Assembly (NCBI GenBank): GCA_900617975.1
Contig: UZAE01014785.1
Location: 1 to 12,106, forward strand
Reading direction: 5' to 3'
From: Rodentolepis nana
Taxonomy: Eukaryota; Platyhelminthes; Cestoda; Cyclophyllidea; Hymenolepididae
DNA: 12,106 nucleotides
In this document: positions 7,135 through 12,106 of the stretch, piece after piece
How the letters are laid out: each line of letters begins with the position of its first letter
How positions within the stretch are numbered: position 1 is the stretch's first letter
Position numbers and translations under genes: made by a program
Notes under the pieces: generated by a model
The model's database searches: none
Told to the model about the DNA's origin: nothing
The model's input: only the letters and a program-made list of their open reading frames with translations

Positions 7135-7353
7135 CAATATGAATTAATGGATTGAAGAAGGAAAACTCAACTGCTTCCCAAGACCACCCTCCACCTTTCC
7201 ACATTTCCTCCCCTCCATCGAATCTCATTTTTCGATCCACGCGTTTGCCATTTCTCACTTATTGGCCATCTTTACACCAACTATCCTATCTTGGAAAAGA
7301 CAACTTCACTCTCTTGTTGAACTGAGTTATAAGTAGTAATGTTAGTGGCAATC
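7135..7353 (+). repeat. Left arm of inner inverted repeat
   Basis: Matches 9672-9920 in inverted orientation. The best part (catcgaatctca to the ggc.atc end) is about 80% identical by eye over roughly 140 bases and includes CACCAACTATCCTATCTTGG. The outer part is more diverged and contains a C-rich region of different length in the two arms. No frame is conserved between the copies, so it appears non-coding. Confidence 0.75.
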
Positions 7354-7551
7354 AAGCATATAATTACGAAGGTCTATGTCTTATTTTGTCTTTCCCTATC
7401 TCTCTCTCTCTCTCNCTCTCTCTCGATGCCACCACGACTAACTGGTGGCGAGATTTCGAAAGGTGAAAGGCGGAACGTTGCAGTGACAAATGATGCCAAC
7501 ACGCCATGAAGACAACAAAACACGATAATTAGTTTGGATTATGGAGGAATT
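7354..7551. other. Non-coding stretch with CT microsatellite
   Basis: Contains a (CT)n run at about 7399-7425, interrupted by an N at 7415, which probably stands for an unresolved repeat length. No gene seen. It lies just beyond the proposed poly-A signal of the gene at 7901-8417. Confidence 0.5.
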
Positions 7552-7557
7552 TTTATT
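7552..7557 (-). terminator. Candidate poly-A signal (AATAAA)
   Basis: An AATAAA hexamer on the minus strand, about 345 bases after the TGA at 7901-7903 and about 60 bases after the TGA of the overlapping Pro-rich frame (7618-7620). The spacing fits a 3' UTR of the candidate gene on that strand. The hexamer is common in A+T-rich DNA, so this is supportive only. Confidence 0.4.
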
Positions 7558-7617
7558 GTAAAGAACCATTTTTATGTAAGCTATAATTGTACGCGTAAAC
7601 ATGGTGACAGTTGAGGT

Positions 7618-7905
7618 TCAGTTTCCGTCTTCTCCATCCTCCTCGCGATGGACATGACTTCTAATTAAACACAGAAAATCGATAGTGACACCCAAGAACG
7701 TCTTGAGTAGAACCGTCGAAACTTGGTGGTCGACGCTAATATCTCGAAGGACTGGCAGGATAAGATGTATAACTCGGTATAAAACCAAGGCGGCAGGTCT
7801 GAAACGATCTCGGCTTGAAAGTTGAGGCAGCGGTGACTGCGGAAGAAGTGGTGGAGGAGGTGGAGGTGGGGGTGGAGGTGGAGAAACAGGGGAAGTAGGT
7901 TCAGC
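7618..7905 (-). other. Proline-rich open frame overlapping the proposed 3' UTR
   Basis: On the minus strand, in another frame from the Ser/Arg-rich tail, about 94 codons are open: PTSPVS followed by eleven prolines, then LLPQSPLPQLSSRDRFRPAA, LYRVIHLILPVL, DFLCLIRSHVHREEDGEDGN and a TGA at 7618-7620. The poly-Pro part comes from the purine-rich plus-strand tract at 7847-7885, so it could be simple-sequence noise. However, the frame stays open for 70 more codons and ends about 60 bases before AATAAA, which is where a real C-terminus would sit. Reading it as coding needs a small intron or a frameshift from the frame at 7901-8101. Unresolved. Confidence 0.25.
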
Positions 7906-8101
7906 TCACAGCCCTGGCCCTTGAGATTCGCACAACTGAACGACTGTGTCGCCTCTCCCTTCGTCGAGAAGGTCCAAGAGCATTTCCGTCATCTCTTCTT
8001 CTCGTGGGCCTTGTCCTGGAGTTCTTCTCGTCCGAGTCACTACTTCCCTGACTCATCGCTCTCTGCTCAGATTCTGAGCCCGTATTGTTAAATAACACGG
8101 T
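7901..8101 (-). CDS. Candidate terminal exon, Ser/Arg-rich protein
   Basis: On the minus strand a textbook acceptor (ttcttctgtttag) precedes an open frame TVLFNNTGSESEQRAMSQG, SSDSDEKNSRTRPTRR, RRRERRHSRSVVRISRARAVS, ending at TGA 7901-7903. The tail is low-complexity Ser/Arg/Asp, as in many nuclear or RNA-associated proteins, but that is only composition. The upstream exon candidate (8356-8417) ends one base into a codon. Joining it at 8101 gives a stop, whereas joining at the later acceptor-like ctcag (exon from 8073) gives LPQM-ESEQRAMSQ in frame. I therefore prefer 8073 if the two belong together, although its pyrimidine tract is weaker. Confidence 0.38.
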   Translation of the reverse strand, partial: TVLFNNTGSESEQRAMSQGSSDSDEKNSRTRPTRRRDDGNALGPSRRRERRHSRSVVRISRARAVS

Positions 8102-8355
8102 CTAAACAGAAGAATATATCACCAATTAGACACTCTTTAAAACTCAAGATTGTGGTTAATATTCAAATAAAAAAGTCGTGTTAGAGAATTAGTTAAATTA
8201 ATCCAAACACTAAGAAGAAACAACAACAGGTAGTTTTACAAAATTTGTATTTTTGCACTTTGGAAGCTTGAAGGCAAAAAATAACGATAAGTCAGATATA
8301 TTTCAAATGTCTAACAAACATATGCAAATAAGTCTCTTTCAATAACAAATCTTAC

Positions 8356-8417
8356 CCATTTGAGGAAGCTTTTCCCTTACTCGTCTCATTTTAATGGGTA
8401 GCTTGGGGGTAATGCTT
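8356..8417 (-). CDS. Candidate small internal exon upstream of the Ser/Arg-rich tail
   Basis: On the minus strand a strong acceptor (cagatttctttccag) and a strong donor (atgg|gtaaga) bound 62 bases. One frame is open throughout: SITPKLPIKMRRVREKLPQM. It begins one base before a codon and ends one base into the next. The peptide is basic and short, and I do not recognise it. The longer minus-strand open frame at 8391-8678 overlaps this in a different frame and is disfavoured if these splice sites are used. Confidence 0.35.
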
Positions 8418-8678
8418 CTGGAAAGAAATCTGATTACAATTTTCATGTCTATTCACACGTCGCACGAACCCTTTGCTCCATGGGTGTAAACAAATGGATA
8501 TTGAATTTGTGTCTTCTAAATTTTTCGGACTAACCAGTCTCTCGTTGATAGGGTTCAATTGTAACGTGGTGGTGGTAGTCATCGACTCTGGGTCATGCAT
8601 GAGGTCACTCAATGGTCTCTGAATATTCGGATTCTCACTTCTAAATTGACCTTGAACTTTACAACTCGTCTCAGACAA

Positions 8679-9217
8679 TCAAGAACCCTTGCCTTGGTCT
8701 GGAATCTGGAAGGCATTTGCTGAGGTTTGGCTTACAGCAATTGTAAAATGGGGGGGGGGAATTTCAATCCGACGAGCCAGTTTGATCATCGATAACGACA
8801 TCAATCATCAAAGTTGGCTATGACGTAGGCTTTGAATTCAAATGCCATTCCTTATTGTTGACCAGCTGATTATCCCCGTGATCTATCAGGAAGCCACTGT
8901 GGTACAACACACCGTCAGGGTATTTAAATGCTCTTCGGAGGGAACTGATTGGTTTAACATATTAACTTTCTACTCACCAATAGTGTTTTCTGAAATTCAA
9001 CCTATGAGCAAACAGGTCCCTCATTTAAGATTAGTTTGGAGGAAGCGAAATCACCTACCTCCCTCTTACCACATACCGGACCTTTATTACTATCAACTCG
9101 GAATTATCTGAAAATTTGTGATTTGCATGTTGTCCACTTAAGGAATTGAATGAGGAATAGAGTATTACTATTTAGCCTCAATGGAAATTATTTAAAAGGG
9201 AAAATAATGAGATAACA
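8679..9217. other. Non-coding centre of the inverted duplication
   Basis: Contains a G run at about 8750-8758. The plus-strand open frame at 8842-9111 (89 codons) has no recognisable motif or splice context. I see no repeat copy and no self-complementarity marking an exact symmetry point. Confidence 0.4.
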
Positions 9218-9435
9218 AAGTTATTCCTGATGGTGCCTATTAATTAAGCTTCCACAGAGATAGTTCAGGTTGTAGACCTGTGAACTGGAATTGTCAATGG
9301 AAGGTTTGCAATGATGTACTGAGTTGAAGCAGTTCAAAATTCGAAAGGGGCCATCGATAATACAGTTATTCATATATTTGGAACATCAGAGTTACACAAT
9401 TGCTTGAATTGTGTCTAAGTGCAGATATGATCTCC
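9218..9435. repeat. 218-bp direct repeat, copy 1 (ends at N)
   Basis: It starts AAGTTATTCCTGATGG and ends GATCTCC immediately before the N at 9436. Copy 2 has the same start, end and length, with 5 substitutions. Inside are a perfect 8-bp stem (ACACAATT-gcttg-AATTGTGT, 9394-9414) and a TGAACTG...CAGTTCA pairing. Confidence 0.97.
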
Positions 9436-9436
9436 N

Positions 9437-9654
9437 AAGTTATTCCTGATGGTGCCTATTAATTAAGCTTCCACAGAGATAGTTCAGGTTGTAGACCTGT
9501 GAACTGGAATTGTCAATGGAAGATTTGCAATGATGTACTGAACTGGAGTAGTTCAAAATTCGAAAGGGGCCATCGATAATACAGTTATTCATATATTTGG
9601 AACATCAGAGTTACACAATTGCTTGAATTGTGTCTAAGTGCAGATATGATCTCC
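9437..9654. repeat. 218-bp direct repeat, copy 2 (starts after N)
   Basis: Same 218-bp unit as 9218-9435, starting directly after the N and ending GATCTCC before unrelated sequence. The exact bracketing of an N by two near-identical segments is typical of two contig ends that should have been overlapped, so this may be a false duplication. Confidence 0.97.
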
Positions 9655-9671
9655 TCCGTAGTTATAAGAAC

Positions 9672-9920
9672 GATGGCCACTGACAATACTGCTTATAACT
9701 TTGTTTAGCGAGAGAGAGAGAAGTTGTCTATTCCAAGATAGGATAGTTGGTGCAAAGAAGGCCAACGGCTGAGAAGTTGCAAACACGTGGGGCGAAAAGT
9801 GAGATTCGATGAAGGGGGTGGAAATGAGGAAAGTTGGTTAGGTGGGAGGGGGGAGGAGGGAGGTGGGAGGTCGTTGCAAACACTTTAGATTTCCCATCTT
9901 GAATAAATAAATTCATGTTG
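9672..9920 (-). repeat. Right arm of inner inverted repeat
   Basis: Inverted match to 7135-7353. It carries an extra G-rich expansion (9841-9869) and a GA microsatellite (about 9710-9722) that the left arm lacks or has in shorter form, which accounts for the greater length. Confidence 0.75.
9842..9869 (+). repeat. G-rich tract with G-quadruplex potential
   Basis: Four runs of three or more G (GTGGGAGGGGGGAGGAGGG, then AGGTGGG) are separated by loops of 1-4 bases, meeting the simple G3-loop1-7 rule. The matching place in the left arm (7181-7200) is only CCACCCTCCACC, so the potential arose or was lost on one side. Confidence 0.6.
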
Positions 9921-9930
9921 TTAAATAAAA

Positions 9931-10398
9931 ATTTGTAATCCTCAAGATTCGAGTTTGAAGTAAAGTAATTTTATTAAAAGCCCACACAACCTTGGAACAT
10001 ATCAAGCATGAAGCTATAAAGCGTCTTTGCTGTGCAGATAGCGCATACTAACCGTAGATTGGGAGGTATCAGAGGACATGGCTAACGTTGTCACCGAGCA
10101 CTTTTGCATGATAATATTTTCGCCTAGATAGGCATGCATTTCTTCACAACCATGGAGTGAAATCAGTGATTAAGTCGGTGGCTATAAGCAAAGTTTCCTT
10201 CCACAAAGTCAGGGTTAACACTTTGCCAACTCCTGTCACACTTTTGGTTGGAGGTACGTGGAATAATCCACCAGCATTAGCTAAACAAGGCCAAGTTGGT
10301 ACAGTCTAAATTTGTCGTTTCCGTCATCTGGGAAGGCCAAATAAAAAAATAGAGAAATAAGATAAGAGCGTGAGATCAAGTTTGAACTGAAAGAAGAG
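9931..10398. other. Non-coding stretch, nothing recognised
   Basis: Frequent stops, no long open segment, no clear match to the corresponding left-side interval 6146-7134, although weak similarity continues for about 30 bases beyond the inner arm. Confidence 0.4.
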
Positions 10399-10614
10399 TT
10401 GATTCAGCATAAATGTTTCCAGCAATACATAGCAAGAAAGACCACCACAAAATTAGGGAATCAAATTGAGTGGCTTTACTATGTTGGTCTTATTCACTCG
10501 GCATATCCCCAACTTGTTCGAATTCGTCACATTGGTGAACACAATTCTGTCCTTGAAGTGACTAAGTTGCTTGAGGTTTGTTCATCTTGCCTGGAGTCTG
10601 CCAGTGATCGGTAG
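10399..10614 (+). CDS. Candidate exon, right copy (paralogue of 6045-6160)
   Basis: The plus frame reads MIQHKCFQQYIARKT..., LIHSAYPQLVRIRHIG, EHNSVLEVTKLLEVCSS and CLESASDR, followed by a good donor, cg|gtaggt. The part from PQLVRIRHIG onward matches the left inverted copy; the upstream 34 codons do not, so the true exon probably begins nearer 10500 and the upstream Met may be irrelevant. As in the left copy, use of cg|gtaggt puts the next segment out of frame, while gag|gtttgt after VTKLLE would join AELADVG in frame. Protein family unknown. Confidence 0.3.
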   Translation: MIQHKCFQQYIARKTTTKLGNQIEWLYYVGLIHSAYPQLVRIRHIGEHNSVLEVTKLLEVCSSCLESASDR

Positions 10615-11150
10615 GTTAGGATCACTTGACACAATTAATGAGATAATTTCTCGAAAGGACTAATGAGCAAATCTTCCTCTCTTAGGTAATGCTTGGAATA
10701 TGAGGAGAAAATGTGGCAGTCGAGACTACTGGAAGTGTCCATGGTTATTTCAATGAGCATTTGGTTTGCAGGCCGAGTTGGCAGATGTTGGAGATTTAGC
10801 ATTGGAAGTTGACTCGATGGAATGTATTCTCGCGCGATTACTCTAATCACAATTCGGATTCTTCTCTATGCACCACAGAGTGGAATGGATTTCTGGAGTG
10901 AAGGGCTACAGGCATTGCATTTGGTGGAATGCCAAACTCCAAGATCCTTCCCAAATTTTCCACTTTTGCAATGAATTTTGATAATATTCATTCAAATGTT
11001 GGCAATTATTGCTTGCTTCCATACTGACACTATTCGTTTCAAATTTCTCGCGTGAATGGAAAGAGCCACTCTGCCAACACCAGGCAGTATTAATTGTGTC
11101 GATTATTTCCAACATTTGGTCGATGTGTCCACTTACATATCCAAGCAAGT
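10509..11150 (+). repeat. Right arm of outer inverted repeat
   Basis: Inverted match to 5540-6145, with a near-identical core at about 10509-10908 and a diverged but alignable flank to about 11150. It retains 14 bases (about 10844-10857) that are represented by a single N in the left arm. Confidence 0.8.
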
Positions 11151-11155
11151 GGTGA
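10772..11155 (+). pseudogene. Exon-bearing segment, right copy, with stops and frame changes
   Basis: After an acceptor-like ggtttgcag the frame reads AELADVGDLALEVDSMECIL and ARLL, then TAA at 10844-10846. In the frame matching the left copy it resumes as SLCTTEWNGFLE, then meets TGA at 10899-10901 where the left copy has TGC (Cys). Further on, similarity continues as NVGNYCLLPY and, in another frame, VLIVSIISNIW...PSKW, ending at a consensus donor (aagtg|gtgagt) that the left copy lacks. The extra stop and frame change indicate that this copy is disabled, unless short introns remove them. Protein-level similarity to the left copy outside the near-identical core is the main reason to believe both descend from coding sequence. 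Confidence 0.38.
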
Positions 11156-11267
11156 GTAGGACACAGTCAAAGTGATGGAGGAGTTTTGGATAATGTTGCT
11201 GGTGGGCATCGTGGTGCTTACATTGTCAGTTATCCGTAGGTTTCCCTTATAACCCTCCCCAACCCCA
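11145..11267. repeat. 123-bp tandem repeat, copy 1
   Basis: Starts GCAAGTGGTGAGTAGG and ends CCCCAACCCCA. It is identical to copy 2 at all 123 positions as far as I can read. The start overlaps the end of the right inverted-repeat arm and includes its donor-like gtgagt. Confidence 0.97.
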
Positions 11268-11390
11268 GCAAGTGGTGAGTAGGACACAGTCAAAGTGATG
11301 GAGGAGTTTTGGATAATGTTGCTGGTGGGCATCGTGGTGCTTACATTGTCAGTTATCCGTAGGTTTCCCTTATAACCCTCCCCAACCCCA
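11268..11390. repeat. 123-bp tandem repeat, copy 2
   Basis: Exact duplicate of 11145-11267. The period is a multiple of three, so the minus-strand open frame across it (11090-11446) contains a 41-residue peptide twice; that frame has no independent support. Confidence 0.97.
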
Positions 11391-11801
11391 CTCTCTGCCT
11401 CTCCACTTTCCTCTTCCCTATATGCTCTTAAGCATGTAGTACACACGAGTCATTGTATTGGCGTAGTAACATGTGGCAAAAATTAGCTTGTAGGTTATCC
11501 AGTGAGATGTCAATGTCGCGAACATCTAAGTCTCACCAACTCACGAGGAGACAGAAATAGTTATGGTGGAATTCAACGCCAGAGGACCCAACTCCAATCG
11601 TACAACCAAGGAAGCGAATGAGTTACCAATTTCAAGATGCAGTACATCTTACCCTTCTATAAATGTCTTATCTTTACTAAGACGTCTCTCTTTTAATACC
11701 CGCAGCAGCCTTCTCACTTGACTCTCTTGATTGAAGCTTGTGATTGAAGGGTGATGTGGGCTGTTGGTGAGCCAGTGTAGTTGCCTTCATTACCAGACAC
11801 C
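11391..11801. other. Mostly non-coding stretch with a weak endonuclease-like fragment
   Basis: At about 11562-11721 the plus frame reads MVEFNARGPNSNRTTKE and on for 53 codons to TGA. VEFNARG has a slight resemblance to the GDFNAH block of LINE endonucleases, but the neighbouring blocks are absent and Asp is replaced by Glu. Nothing else recognised. Confidence 0.25.
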
Positions 11802-11858
11802 AAGAGAGGTGAATGCTAATCGAAACGATTAGCACAAGATGTGTCAAACATCTCTCTT
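11802..11858. repeat. Imperfect hairpin / palindrome
   Basis: The inner stem is perfect: TGCTAATCG (11814-11822), loop AAA, CGATTAGCA (11826-11834). An outer stem pairs AAGAGAGGTG (11802-11811) with CATCTCTCTT (11849-11858), ten pairs with one G-U if transcribed. A 14-base bulge separates them on the 3' side. It could be a small fold-back element or an RNA structure; no conserved RNA family is recognised. Confidence 0.55.
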
Positions 11859-12106
11859 AGAAGCAAGAATGCTCACAATGAGTAGGTTTCGGAGATCTTT
11901 TCGTCACTTTCCCTATAGCCATCAACAGTTTCGGCTTCGTGGGTATGCTGAGGAGAGTGTGTACTGTCCGTGCCAAATTGAAAGGTGCAAATGGCGTTGA
12001 CCTTTCACCTGCACTGTCATGTACCCTAATGACCTAGACAACTACACTACGTCATCGGAAGAATATGCACTTTGCACGTTAGTCCTCAGAAAGCACTTAG
12101 TGGCAG
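11859..12106. other. Non-coding stretch, nothing recognised
   Basis: No supported open frame, repeat copy or RNA gene up to the window end. Confidence 0.4.

Noticed and set aside
8391..8678. 95-codon minus-strand open frame (SETSCKVQGQF...)
   Set aside because: No recognisable domain, and strong splice sites at 8418 and 8355 favour a different frame in the overlapping part. It remains possible as a separate exon, but its only donor-like site (ctg|gttagt) is out of phase with the next exon candidate.
8842..9111. 89-codon plus-strand open frame
   Set aside because: No motif, no good splice or promoter context, and composition typical of A+T-rich chance frames.
10635..10850. 71-codon minus-strand open frame in the right arm
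   Set aside because: It is antisense to the exon-bearing strand and crosses the presumed intron; nothing supports it beyond length.
11090..11446. 118-codon minus-strand frame with a 41-residue repeat
   Set aside because: It is kept open by the duplication period being a multiple of three; there is no independent evidence of coding, and the opposite strand has the donor-like site.
11562..11721. Possible second LINE endonuclease remnant (VEFNARG)
   Set aside because: Only one weak block resembles the family, the key Asp is Glu, and neighbouring endonuclease motifs are missing.
1..12106. tRNA, rRNA, CRISPR array or bacterial operon
   Set aside because: No cloverleaf with a T-loop consensus was found, no regularly spaced repeats with unique spacers, and no run of adjacent long frames with ribosome-binding sites.

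Overview
The window looks like a nuclear genome fragment from an invertebrate animal. Three things point that way. There is no dense array of long open frames. Splice-like signals (consensus donors and pyrimidine-rich acceptors) border short open segments. A decayed jockey-clade non-LTR retrotransposon occupies the left edge. Jockey elements are best known from arthropods, but similar ones occur in other invertebrates, so I cannot name the phylum. Much of the rest is A+T-rich non-coding DNA with poly-C, CT, GA and G-rich tracts. Four isolated N bases mark imperfect assembly.

Layout. 1-1795: antisense remains of the endonuclease and the first half of the reverse transcriptase of a jockey-type LINE, cut by the window edge and broken by a stop, an internal deletion and a frameshift. 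1796-4480: mostly non-coding, with a short repeat pair, C tracts, a possible terminal exon (2683-2748) and a degenerate exon copy near 2230-2290. 4611-5363: the best host coding evidence, two minus-strand exon candidates with matching phase. 5470-6145: an exon-bearing segment, minus strand, that has an inverted paralogue at 10509-11155. 6356-7010: a 261-bp tandem duplication plus a partial third copy. 7552-8417: a candidate 3' end of a minus-strand gene, with a Ser/Arg-rich tail and an AATAAA signal. 9218-9654: two 218-bp copies on either side of a single N. 11145-11390: two identical 123-bp copies, each carrying a splice-donor-like site. 11391-12106: non-coding apart from a short open frame and a hairpin.

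Overall structure. Two pairs of inverted repeats are nested around a centre near 8.3-8.5 kb: 5540-6145 with 10509-11150, and 7135-7353 with 9672-9920. This suggests an old inverted duplication of a gene segment. The core of the outer pair is about 98% identical by eye, while its flank is only about 65%, as expected from local gene conversion or from an assembly fold.

No host gene could be identified by name. I see no operon, CRISPR array, tRNA, rRNA or convincing new molecular system. The most useful signals are the inverted duplication, the phase-compatible exons, and the duplications that may be partly assembly artefacts.
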